Assembly (NCBI GenBank): GCA_951804985.1 | Contig: OX638132.1 | Coordinates: 39,161,056-39,225,055, forward strand | Reading direction: 5' to 3' | DNA: 64,000 nucleotides | Origin: Dryomyza anilis | Taxonomy: Eukaryota; Arthropoda; Insecta; Diptera; Dryomyzidae | Shown: piece after piece, positions 33,851 through 43,961 of the stretch | Layout of the letters: each line of letters begins with the position of its first letter | How positions within the stretch are numbered: the stretch's first letter is position 1 | Made by a program: the position numbers and the translations under genes | Notes under the pieces: model-generated | What the model was told of the DNA's origin: nothing | The model's database searches: none | The model's input: only the letters and a program-made list of their open reading frames with translations

Positions 33851-34111
33851 TGAGTATGAATATGAAAACGGTTTTCCGATATCAATTCGTTTACGTACCA
33901 CTGTGCACCGGTAAGTTCAGCTCTAATCTTTGAGAAACATTCCAAAAAAAGTTGATATCGTATGACGAAGAAGAGATCAAGATAAATTAACTTAATAAAA
34001 GTTGTCCCTACATACAAATTTCGACTAGTTGAAATTTAAAGCAATATTAACAGAATTCTTAAATAATAGACTTATTTTATGTTAAATAATTAAACATATT
34101 ATTTTTTTTAG
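33851..34111. other. Unassigned stretch
   Basis: No feature recognised, apart from a T-rich tract ending AG at 34110-34111. Confidence 0.4.
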
Positions 34112-34209
34112 GAATTCCTGTTTGGGTTGGACGAAAACTTCTTGAAAGATATAAATCAACTACAAGACATAAAAGAAATATTTCTGTTTTAGTGGGTGTT
34201 ACTGCATCG
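34112..34209 (+). CDS. Candidate single internal exon of an unknown gene
   Basis: A T-rich tract ending TTTTTTTTAG (34102-34111) and a consensus donor GTAAGT (34210-34215) bound 98 nt. The exon is open in one frame (starting with the last two bases of a split codon, then IPVWVGRKLLERYKS and HKRNISVLVGVTAS). Both splice signals are good, and no other exon-like block is so well formed here. I do not recognise the protein, no neighbouring exon was found, and the exon lies in a repeat-rich tract, so it may be chance or belong to a transposon gene. Confidence 0.3.
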
Positions 34210-35142
34210 GTAAGTTATGGAACATAAATATATTATGAAACATTGTAACCGTCACAGAGTGTGGAAAAACGCGGTAAAAAGTGTCAAAATTTATTTTCAG
34301 AAACAACTGATTTTAAGATTTAAAATGTAACGACGCACGGTGGGACAGGGAGCATTGATTAAATTAATATATGTTGATTAAATTAATATATGTTGGGAAT
34401 TACGGGAGCTATGCACCAATGCACCTTTATTGTAGAATGTTTTTCGTTAATATAACGCAGATCTCGAAATTTCATCTTGATTGGACAAGAGGCCGTGGGA
34501 CCTCCCTACAACCAAAAATTGATCACAAATTCGACAATATTCTTTATTACAATTGTTGGGAAAAAGTGTATGGTGTGTTTGAGAGAGTGTGGAGAAAATT
34601 TGGATACATATGATATACATTGAGTGACGCAACATTGTAGGCAATTTAATTTACTACACAATGGAAACGAAAATTATTGTCTGAGGTCAATTTGACTTTT
34701 GACGTTTTCGCCAACTTTAGGTACTAATTTTCAATTTTTTTTACTATTACAAAAAAGACCCACTATGAATAATCTGTAACCTTTTTTCTTATAACATAGT
34801 TTATATAATAGTTTAAGAGATATGAGCATTCAAAGATAGGAAAAAATATTGCATTCCATACAAAAATACATGAAAATATATATTGGAACATAACTAAAAT
34901 ATCCTTGCATATCCTCTCAAATACTTAAAATTGTATTTAGGCTTTTACAAAATACATTTCCTGAAGAAAAAGTAACTTCCGGTTTGCAAAGAAATTGTAG
35001 TGAAATACTACCATTTTCATTAAAAATTTAACTCAATATACACAAATTAAACATAGTTTTTATTCAAACAAATATATATCCATAGTGAAATGGCAATTCT
35101 AGCTCGCCGTAAACTTTTTTTTATGAAAAATTAAAACATTTA
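34210..35142. other. Unassigned stretch after the candidate exon
   Basis: Includes a direct duplication of TTGATTAAATTAATATATG (34357-34395). Otherwise AT-rich with no gene recognised. Confidence 0.4.
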
Positions 35143-35882
35143 CAGCCGTATTTATTAGATTTCCTTAAGCAACCTCTGAGAGGTTGTTTATTTATACATT
35201 GTTATTTATAAAAAATAAACGAGGTTTGTGTCTAAATAAGTAAAAATTGTAATAAATTTCAGTATTTTATTACATTTTATTTCAAAAACATAAACAAAAA
35301 ACAGATGTTTTTGAAGTATTATTAACAAATTAATTAATTCGTTGCAACATTAAAAGTGAATTGCATTACTTCAAGCATACGAAAAGAATTTTACGTGCGA
35401 ACATGGACAAGGATAAGGCTCATCCCTCATTCGTGCAATTAACTCTGTTTTAAAAGTTCCTACGCGTTTATGTAGATGAGTCGCTGCATCCATCAAAGAA
35501 CACAATTGGCTAGATTTCAACAAACGACGACGGACCAAAGTGTTTCCATTTTTGTCATTAAAACCACTAAATGCGACAAAAATTAGTACAAAACTTGCGG
35601 TCGGTTCCTCGGAGAAGTTAATGATTTGTAGATATTTCATCGGTTTAATCACATTTTCTAGAGATAAATATGGTTCTAGTCATGGCAAGTTTAAATAAAG
35701 ACGCGATTTAAAATTATTTTATTTAGATGCACATTTGAACACTCAAATAGTTGTTAATACTCTAACTCTACCCTGACTCTAAGCTACGTTGATTAGGTTA
35801 AATTTGGTTTATAAATACGTTTTCATATTTAAAGGCATTTTAAATGTTGTTTAAAGTTAAACAACATTTATAAATACGGCTA
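35143..35882. mobile_element. PIF/Harbinger-type MITE with TTA target duplication
   Basis: Starts CAGCCGTATTTAT and ends ATAAATACGGCTA, with TTA on both sides (35140-35142 and 35883-35885). A 3-bp TTA duplication is the PIF/Harbinger rule. The 740-bp body holds one 93-residue frame (35371-35652). A second internal palindrome (AAGCAACCTCTGAGAGGTTG) lies near its left end. Confidence 0.75.
35371..35652 (-). CDS. Unrecognised 93-residue frame inside the MITE
   Basis: Starts MIKPMKYLQIINFSEEPT, then FVAFSGFNDKNGN, VRRRLLKSSQLCSLMDAA and, near the end, RDEPYPCPCSHVKFF. It has a mixed, protein-like composition unlike the AT-rich surroundings and ends TAA. It could be the remnant of a transposon-borne protein; I see no catalytic motif, and two Cys near the end are not enough for a zinc finger. 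Start uncertain, since the frame is open upstream of the Met to about 35690. Confidence 0.35.
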   Translation of the reverse strand: MIKPMKYLQIINFSEEPTASFVLIFVAFSGFNDKNGNTLVRRRLLKSSQLCSLMDAATHLHKRVGTFKTELIARMRDEPYPCPCSHVKFFSYA

Positions 35883-35929
35883 TTAATGTTAAAAGACAAC
35901 TTGAATGTCGTTTAAGATTTGAGTTTAAA

Positions 35930-36230
35930 GATTGAGAAAAAAGGAATATGTGAAATCACCGGAAAAGCGTATTTAATTAAACTATTATTATTATTAGAGA
36001 TTCTACTAATTTCGATAATGGTATTATTTTTCTGTGCCTTTTTGGTTTTTATTGAAGTAAATTAACTTTTTGTTGAATTTCAACTAAATAAAAATAATAC
36101 ACTCTTAATTAAAAAAAAAATAAAATTGTAATTATAGCAGTATTTTACTGTTATTTCTAAATATATGATAACAATTAATAAATACTATGGTTTGTTCTGT
36201 AATAATGCAAAATGTGTTGGTACTATTTAT
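35930..36230. repeat. Penelope-associated repeat, inverted copy
   Basis: Matches the right-arm repeat near 11540 (CTACTAATTTCGATAATGG region, then TTTTTCTGTGCC), and on the other strand GCTTTTCCGGTGATTTCACA at about 35960. It faces the copy at 39470-39870. Confidence 0.45.
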
Positions 36231-36290
36231 TCTAGAGATGGGCGCGCACCTGTTTTTGATGGCACTGACACGCACGAGCCCGACGACTAG

Positions 36291-38100
36291 GTTAGGTTAG
36301 TACGGGGGTGCTGCTGAAATCTATCAGCAAACACTCACGGGGGCCTAGTAGTCCATTGTGTTCCCTTTTTATCTGTGTGGAAACTATATTGTGTTGACAA
36401 CTGTGGGTTAGTTTCTTCGAAACCAACCTAATCTTCTAACGAACCCTAGCAGATTTTCAATGGGAACTTCTACTGGTTCTTCCAGTTCTCCAATTTGGAC
36501 AGTTGCATAGTAGATGTATTATTGATTCTACTTACTCAATTTCTTTGCAACTCCTGCAGTAGTCGGGCGCGGGGACGCCCAGTCTATACACCATTGTGCC
36601 GATTGGACAATGTCCTGTCAGGAGGGGTAGCTCCTTTGTTGTTATTTATCAGGCTTTTTATTATTTTTTCATTGGTGTGTGGCCAGAGAGGACGTGATAT
36701 AACGCAGTCATCTCTAGATGCCGTCTTAGGACACCTAATAGACTCCTAGTCGAAGAACATGCATCCTCTATTCTACGTGCCGCGCTAGTTCATCGGCTTG
36801 TTCGTTCCCTTCTGTATTGCTATGTCCGGGAACCCAGCATATGGTTATCGTGAATTTACAGTTCGTCGAAGAAAATGCCGGATCCAGTCCCTATTTACAT
36901 CTTAGACCCGTCAGTAAAGACCTGAAGGTGGATATTGCTTGTTGGCAAGTTAGCGCTCCATTGCTCTCTACTAGGTATTACAATGGAGTAGTTTGGATTT
37001 ATTTCTCTCTGTGGTGTTATATAGTATGTTTTCTGTGTGTCCATATGAGAGTTGCTTCCAGAATCCTTTGCTGCTGTACTCCTTATGAAGTCGTCTACTG
37101 GCAGATGATTAAACATGACCTCCATCCCTATTTGTGGGATGGATTTCATTGCACCTGTAATACTGGTGCATGCCAGTCTTTGTTCTTTTCTCATTTCCCT
37201 AAGAAATGTAGTCTTCTTTATCGCTTCCCTCCATACAGTAGAACCGTACGTTAATATGGGTTTGACGATCGCTGTGTACATCCAGTGGATTATACTTGGT
37301 CTCATGTCTCATCGTTTACCGACAGTTTTCTTGCATGAATAGAAAGCGCATAGTGCTTTTTTCACTCTTTCTTCTGTGTTGCGTTTCCATCGAAGCTTAC
37401 TATCTAGTATAGTTCCGAGATATTTCGCTTTACTAGATAGAGCGAGTGTGCAGTCATCAAGTTTTAGAAGCTCAAAGTTTCCAATTTTCCTTTTATTTGT
37501 GAAGAGTACAATTTCAGTCTTGGAGACGTTTACTCCTAGACCGTTTTGTTCTGCCCACATTGACAATTCTTTCAGTGCAGTTTCCCATAATGCTACTAAT
37601 AGTAGAAAGGTATTTTCCGCTTACCATAATTACTACATCGTCTGCATATGCTACTGCTTTTATTCGTTTATTTCTTAATTTGCTAGGATTTCGTCAACTA
37701 CTAGAAGGCAGAGAAGGGGAATATAACTCCTCCTTGCGGTGTACCCCTAGTTATTGTTTTCTGTGCTTTACTAATACCCAACTGTGAATTAATTATTCTG
37801 TTGTTTAGCATTTTATAGATCCATTGTGTTGGCTTGGTTTCTACCTGAACTTTCTCAATGCGGTTTTTATGTATTCCGTTTTTACGTTGTTAAACGTTCC
37901 TTCGATATCCAAAAATGCTGTTAGTGTGAAGTCCTTATAGTGTAGGTTCTTTTCAATTGTCGTAACTACCTTGTGCAGTGCTGTTTCAACGGATTTCCCC
38001 TTTAGGTAGGCTGCATAGCTACATATGTTTTCATTTAGTTTTAGTCTAATGTTTTGGTCAAGAATTCTCTCCAGCGTTTTTAACCTGTCATTAGTACTGT
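36291..38100 (-). pseudogene. I/LOA-type LINE: reverse transcriptase and RNase H, 5' truncated
   Basis: On the minus strand: DRLKTLERILDQNIR and LKGKSVETALHKVV (near 38080-37950), FLDIEGTFNNV (motif A, Asp present, near 37920), AYADDVVIMVSGK (motif C, near 37645), VNVSKTEIVLFTNKRK and KYLGTILDSKLRWKR (37566-37309), YGSTVWREAIKKTT and QRLACTSITGAMKS (37305-37100), and LQVFTDGSKM, the first motif of RNase H (near 36900). It then decays to a 3' end with GTTAGGTTAG (36292). Having RNase H after the reverse transcriptase puts it in the I/LOA/R1 side of LINEs. Several frameshifts; endonuclease absent. Confidence 0.8.
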
Positions 38101-38239
38101 AATTGTGTAGGAAAAAAGCATTTAGTGTTTTGCTTAACTAGAATACAGCATCTTATCTTACCTCATCTTCAGTATCATCTTCAGTTAAAACGAGCATTAG
38201 GTCGTCTGTTGCGGCTTTGCAGTGGTAAAAATTAATTTA

Positions 38240-38741
38240 CACTACCTGCTACCTGCGACTTTTTGCCCCTTTGCATAGTCATCCATCTCGGTCCACGCCC
38301 TCACTAACCCAAGTCCGAAATTCAGCATGCCGTCTCTTTCCTCGAGCAGCCGCGCCGAATGCCTGTCAACAACGAAATACCTTCCCTCCGTTGTTTTGCC
38401 GTGCGTTGAGTATCGTCCAACCGCCTATCGGAACGTTCCTGTTTTAGGCCGTCAACAGTTTGACAATGATCCATCATCATGTTTTTCAATAGTAGGAATC
38501 CATAGCCTGTACTGAAGGCAATGTGGTAACGCGGATCTGGAGATCACCAAAGTTCACCAATCTTGGCGATGGAACTGGCCAATAATTCCAGTGATCCTTG
38601 TGAGCCGCATGCTACGACTTTATCCCCCTTATACCATCCTGCACCGTCGAAATTGTGGTCACCCAGAATACCTGCTTCGACACGCACCATCATCTCTTTG
38701 AGAACTTCATTCTCTACAAGAGCACGAGATTTAAAAGACAC
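38240..38741 (-). pseudogene. Possible DUF4780-like retroelement protein fragment
   Basis: The frame 38741-38544 reads VLKEMMVRVEAGILGDHNF, WYKGDKVVACGSQGSLELL and IAKIGELW. In other frames further along come RLWIPTIEKHDDGS, RYFVVDRHSARLLEERDG and NFGLG. The order (acidic/aromatic region, LW, then VWIP-like, then R..VVD...LLE..GM..FGLG) resembles the DUF4780 domain found in many fly and aphid retroelement-linked proteins. Stops and shifts separate the pieces. Similarity is from memory of the domain and needs a profile search. Confidence 0.4.
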
Positions 38742-39063
38742 GACTAAACAACGGAAAAACGTGAAGAAGCAAATTATGTTGGAACCGTTTACATGTTTGG
38801 AACCAGAATCGTTATTGAAAATGTGTGGAACCGGAACTGGAATCGGAACCCACTTATTTTTTTCTGATTGGAATCGGAGCCGCTATTAATTTTAATTTTT
38901 TTAAATTGGGGTAGAAACTATAAAAAAAAAACTTTAATGGGCGCATGCCTGATTTTGGAGACACGCACGGGCTCGACAACAACTATCACGCCCGGAGATT
39001 TGCACGCACGAACTTAGATTTTCGGGCGTGACATGAAAAAAGCACTGCACGCGCACATCTCTA

Positions 39064-40740
39064 ATTTGTATTTTTATATTAAAATATCAATTAATTTCAA
39101 TATTGTTACAAAAATTCAGTCTACAAAAAACTGTTCTACATGTTTGTATATCTGGATTTTGTACACAATTAAAAAAACACTAATATTTGGTTTTAACTAG
39201 TATTATTTCAACTAGTATTAATTAACTTTATTTATTTATGTAACAACTTAATAACAATAACTTATAACAACTGGTGTATTACTACAATTTATCCTGAAAA
39301 CGTTCGCTCACGAGATGCACGAGTTTACTATCAAATCATAACTGAAGTGCTGTGCCTCAGATGCGGGTTCCTTATATCGACACGTTTCGACACGGTTCGA
39401 GAATATTCTACAATTTTCATGAATGCACTTATGTGTTTTAATGTGCTGATTTTCTATTAATAAATATATTGTATTCTATTATAAATATATATTTTAATTG
39501 TAAAAGAAAAATTTTAAAATACAGTTAACTTGTTTTAACACATATAACTTAAAAAGTAGAAAGGACACAGAAAAAGCAATACCATCTCTAAAATTACCAA
39601 TGATTTAAAATATAAAATTTATTTTTTACGAATATGCTTTTCCGATGATTTCATAAATTTTTCAAACTTAACAGTTAGCAGTTATGGCAAGTTGACTTAA
39701 TGCCATAACTGCGCAACAACTGTATTAATTTTAAATCAATAGCTGTCTAATATTTTCATAAAAAATGTTGTTGGTCAAATGCAGTGAAAAATGCAAAAAA
39801 CATAAAATACATTTTTCTCAAAAACGTTACGTATAGGAAAAAAAAAACCCAGTGTTTGAATCAGCAAATTAAAAATATATAGAAACAAGGATTGAAATAT
39901 AAAAGAATAACGGATGCCATTTTGGGTTTCTTCCTCGTTTCGGTTAGGGTTTCGGTTTTAAGTTTTTATAACGAAACGGGTACGGTATACTGGATCCAAA
40001 TTACGGTTTCAGTTTTGATTTCGGTTTTTGTACTACACACAAATACTATAAATCTAGTCATGCAGACGAGACAATTCAAAAACCAATTCAACGAGATTGA
40101 CTTTATTTTTTTTTATATATTTTGTGGCTTTTTTGGTCTGATAAATTTTTAATGCAAATAAAAGATTTTATTCCATTTTATCTCTTAATATAAATAAAAA
40201 TATCACAGTCTGTCTCCTTTGGTTTTTATATTGAAACTCACAAAAATACATCGCATGACAACAGACAGACGCACGACACACGTACTACAGCCTCCAGCTG
40301 GCAAAAAAACTTCTTGCTGTACAAACAATTTTCCGCCAAAAAATTGATCAAAATCTTGGATTTGGATGCTGTGTTCACATTTTGCATTAAATGCACATTA
40401 AACTTAAATTTAAAAAAAATCACGATTTTACAATTAACAAATAATATAAAATGTTCAGTGCACAAACGACACTTGCTAGCAACAGAAACAAAACATCGGT
40501 TGCAATATTTATTTTTTAATTATTTTTTTAATTATAAGAAAAACTGTTTTTTATATTTTGAGATTTTTTAAAAATGAATCTATTTTAATAAATATTTTTA
40601 TATTTCAATATTTTTTGGAAGAAACAAAAATAAATTAATAAATATTACATTTAGATAAGCTACAAATAGTACAGCTTACACAGTCTCGGAGACACTTTAG
40701 ATTAGTCACCTAAATTCAGTCGACTATATTATGAGTTGAC
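39064..40740. other. Repeat-derived, non-coding stretch
   Basis: 39470-39870 is a Penelope-associated repeat (matches 1960-2290 and 14080-14330). 39100-39460 may be a further insertion in it. 39920-40030 is rich in TTTCGGTT-type simple repeats. 40250-40730 shows nothing I recognise. Confidence 0.45.
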
Positions 40741-41090
40741 CTCTTTGTGATGCCAGCGGATGTTCGAATATCAACCACACATACAAGTCCATCATTTCTA
40801 GTTTTTCAATTTTTCCAATCAGCCAGTTGTACCTGGGGCATGTTTTGTCTTCTATTACAACAAGTTCTCCAATTGTACACGGTTTGCTCTCCTTCTTTCG
40901 TAGTGATATCTGGTAAATACTCCTTTAGCCACCTTAACCAAAACTCTTGTATGGTATGTTGAGAAATTCTCCATTGCTTCCGAAAATTATTGGTTTCAAT
41001 TGAAAATGGTCCAGGTGGTGTTATAGTGACATTTATTCCAACGAGAATATCGTTTGGGGAAATGCTAACGGGCTCTGATATCGTCAAAGG
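40741..41090 (-). pseudogene. BEL/Pao Pol C-terminus (DUF5641-like)
   Basis: The minus frame from 41087 reads SPNDILVGINVTI, NFRKQWRISQHTIQEFW and LRWLKEYLPDIT, the layout of the region after integrase in BEL/Pao polyproteins (a P-N-x-L-x-G start, then FWxRWxxEYL). Near 40915 the frame shifts: the next frame gives VVIEDKTCPRYNWLIGKI, matching the following valine-rich strand of the same domain. Only this tail remains, joined directly to an RTE fragment at about 41090. Confidence 0.75.
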
Positions 41091-41905
41091 TCTGGGTCCC
41101 GGGTCCCGCCCGCAGCGGTTATGCCTCGCCAGTGGCTGCTGTATTGCGCGCGCTGGCGCCAGTTTTGCACTCCAAGTGTTGCCAAGTTGTCTCGCACTTC
41201 ACCGGAGATTCGGACGCCCTCTTCTACGTTGACCACATCTATGTACACAATTGAACGCTTTTTTTGCTGGAGCGCTTTCATCCATACGCTCGACATGTCC
41301 AAGCCAGCGTAGGCGCTGGATCTTAATGCGCCTGACTATGTCAATGTCGGCGTAGAGCTCATACAGCTCGTCGCTCCAACTGATTCTGTACTCGTTTTCA
41401 ACGTATATCGGGCCATAGATTTTCCGAAGAATGTTTCCCTCGAATGCTCGTAAAGCTCATCGGTGTTGGCAAGCGTCCATGCCTCAGAGCCAAAGAGGAG
41501 GACTGGCATGATGAGCGACTTATAGAGCGTAACTTTTGTCCGTCGAAAAAGAGGGCTCTGCCCCTCTCTAAACTGGAGAATGCTGCACTGACTGATCGTA
41601 CGCCCTGCCAATGATGTCGATATCATCAGCGTACCCGAACAGCATGGAACTCTTGTTGAAGATAGTGCCATTGTGATGGAGTTGTGCAGCTCTTACAATC
41701 TTCTCCATTATTAGATTGAAGAAGTCACACGATAGGGAATCGCCTTGTCTGAAACCTCGTTCGGTATTAAGCGTATCGGAGATGTTGTTCCCAATTCTCA
41801 CTGAGCAACGTCGGTCAGGGTCATCCTGCAAAGCCTTATAAGTTTCGCAGGTATACCGAACTCAGACATGGTGGCGTATAGGCGCCTTCTTATCAGACAT
41901 TTGTC
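41091..41905 (-). pseudogene. RTE-like LINE, second copy (truncated at both ends)
   Basis: Same family as 15237-18113, minus strand: RRLYATMSEFGIPAKLIRL (about 41880), RGFRQGDSLSCDFFNLIME and MLFGYADDIDIIGRAYD (41831-41568; motif C YADD intact here, unlike the first copy), LYKSLIMPVLLFGSEAW (41530) and the C-terminal region to 41103. The N-terminal half is missing, and a deletion after AYDQSVQHS removes about 200 bp compared with the first copy. Confidence 0.82.
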
Positions 41906-41969
41906 GTATAGGTGGAATTGACCTCCGAGGTCAACTTCGGCAAGTGTTGTTAGTTTTTTCTTACTTCTC

Positions 41970-42845
41970 CCCCCTAAATGCAATTTTTTTTATCATATAA
42001 TTAAAAATCTCGAAAAGATATAAAACTTTACCGTTGAAAGTATTTAGTTTGCTTCATAAAAAAAAAGTTACAGTTATCTCGTTTTTAAGTGACAACATTA
42101 TCGAAAAATAATGGCGCATTTTCATAGACAATTTAAAGTCAACTTTAAAATTAAAATCAGCTTATTTGACAATTTTCACATAGAATAAAATGTCAAAAAG
42201 CTGATTTTAATTTTAAAGACGACTTTAAATTGTCTATGAATATGCTCCAATATATTTAACAAAATATTTGGAAGTTCACCCATAAATAAAAGCTAACATT
42301 GAGAAATTGAGCCCGCCAAAAACCGCCAAAATCGTTTTTTCATCATAGCTTCTTTATTTGACGTCCGATCATCATGTTTTATATATCGTTGGAAAGGTCT
42401 CGGCGGTTAATATATTTGTCCTATAAGTTTAATTGACCTCCTAAGTCAACTTCAATAAATTATGTTAGTTTATTCTGACTGCATTTTTGTATTTTTTTTT
42501 TGTCATATTATTAATGGTCTCGAAAAATTATAAACCTTTATCGTTGAAAGTGTTCATAAACAAAAAAGTTACGAATATAGTGTTTAAGTGAAAACGATTA
42601 TTAGAGAAATCAAATTTTTTTTTTTGTTTTTGGTTTCGAATTTTTCTCGATGTAAGCTTTAAGTTTAAGACAGAACTTCAAATAAAAATAAAATTTTATA
42701 AATTATTTTTCATTAACGTCTTTACTTAAAAACGAGCTTTTTGCAACTTTTTTGTTTATCAAGCTAACTAAATACTTTCAACAGAAAAATTTAATAATTT
42801 TTGGAGATCTTTAATTATTTGAGAAACAAAATTGCATTTAGGGGG
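41970..42845. repeat. Inverted-repeat element cut by the gypsy array
   Basis: CCCCCTAAATGCAATTTT at 41970 is inverted at 42828-42845, where the first LTR begins. Both arms continue with TTGAAAGTATTTAGTT and GTTTTTAAGT blocks. A third copy of the block lies at 42425-42600 in the left-arm orientation. The array's left end therefore sits at the tip of this repeat. Confidence 0.65.
42123..42238. repeat. Near-perfect 40-bp hairpin
   Basis: Arms 42123-42162 and 42199-42238 differ at two positions in 40; TTTGACAATTTT and AAAATGTCAAA extend pairing into the loop. Possibly a small MITE within the larger inverted repeat. Confidence 0.85.
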
Positions 42846-43453
42846 TGTTGTATGTTAAAAGGTCCTTCTACTAGGACTTTAACTTGATCCTCTTTATACT
42901 TACTGAGTCCTTTTTACTTTCTTTATATTATTTAAAACAACCGGGTCTTTTTTACTTTAAGACACTTTATTTCGCTTTAAAAGTTGGTTACACTTATACT
43001 TAACACTTATTTTTAGACAGTTCAGCTTATCGAAAACAATTGATTCTTAGTCTATACTTAACTTCTACTTAACACCTCGTATTCTTATAATTTCACAATA
43101 AATTGAGTAATTTCATCATGCTAAAATAACTTAGTCAGCGTATTTATAATTTCACAATAAATTGAGTACTTTCATCATTCTAAAATAACTAAGTCAGCAT
43201 TTATTTGTGTGATCTGAGTGACCTATTTAACGTGGGCGTGTATACCTGTGCTATGTTAAGCGATGTGCGCCAAGACAATTAAATGCTGTCTGTGTTTAAC
43301 ATGCATAATGCTTAACCCTAAAAGTATGCCATGAAGAAAAATATACTGGTTATGTTATATTGTGGATCATAAGCACGCTGTAAGTTCCACGATTATGATA
43401 CACAACAGTGGATCATATGTAAGCTGAGAACTCTGCGATTATGATACACAACA
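42846..43453 (-). repeat. LTR 1 (outer 3' LTR of the array)
   Basis: 608 bp, read on the minus strand TGTTGTGTATCATAATCG to TTAACATACAACA, so it has TG...CA ends within a 6-bp inverted TGTTGT/ACAACA. A 55-bp block is tandemly repeated (43085-43139 and 43144-43198), and GATTATGATACACAACA occurs twice at the U3 end; such duplications often carry promoter elements. It differs from LTR 2 at 42854 and 42892. The left flank is GGGG; the matching duplication would lie beyond the window. Confidence 0.93.
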
Positions 43454-43455
43454 TA

Positions 43456-43466
43456 CCTCCCCCCTT
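43456..43466 (-). promoter_or_regulatory. Polypurine tract, unit A
   Basis: AAGGGGGGAGG on the minus strand, two bases before LTR 1: the usual primer site for plus-strand DNA synthesis. Intact. Confidence 0.85.
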
Positions 43467-43961
43467 ATTGAAAAAAAAAAAATATATTATTATTAAGAAG
43501 AATAATAGTTTTTTTTTTCTTTTGTATTATTTTAATTATTTCTGAAGAGAAAATTATTATTAAAAAGAATAATAGTTTTTTCTTTTTACATTGTTTTATG
43601 TTCTATTAGTTATGAAGTTATGATCTTTACTTATATAATATTTAATGGATATTAGTAAATTAAGGGTTGTAATTTCCAGTTATATATAATAAAAACCTGG
43701 TCCCGATGTTTTCGTTGCTGACTGCTGCTGTTCTGCGGTAGTAGTTCGATGCGCTGTTGTTGTTTCTGACGTATTGGCTTCTATTTCATGTGACTTCGTT
43801 CGTTGACTTGCTATGGGTGTTGTGGTGTTTGGTTTCTGCGTTGTTGATTTCCGCGATGAACCGGGGATTTCTTGCTGGGAAATGTATTTGACACCATTTC
43901 AAGGTTTTCCTTAGCCGCTTCTACATCTATTGTTGCTATTGGTGATTTATTTGTATTAAAT

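Larger units (their letters stand above)
36233..39063. mobile_element. Possible hAT-like element with TAGAGATG termini
   Basis: TAGAGATGGGCGCGCAC at 36233 and, inverted, TAGAGATGTGCGCGTGC at 39063; GGGC(G/A)-rich, ACGCACG-rich subterminal DNA on both sides. Flanks ATTTATTC and ATTTGTAT could be a decayed 8-bp duplication (5 of 8 match). Joining the flanks recovers a sequence like the palindrome flank near 1810-1850, which supports an insertion. It contains a LINE and a possible DUF4780-like fragment. Confidence 0.55.

Noticed and set aside
36292..36302. Telomere-like GTTAGGTTAG
   Set aside because: Only two units, at the 3' end of a minus-strand LINE, where such short repeats are common. Higher flies do not use TTAGG telomeres.
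39892..40152. An 86-residue frame with many hydrophobic residues
   Set aside because: It derives from TTTCGGTT-type simple repeats and AT-rich DNA, with no motif and no conservation in the window.
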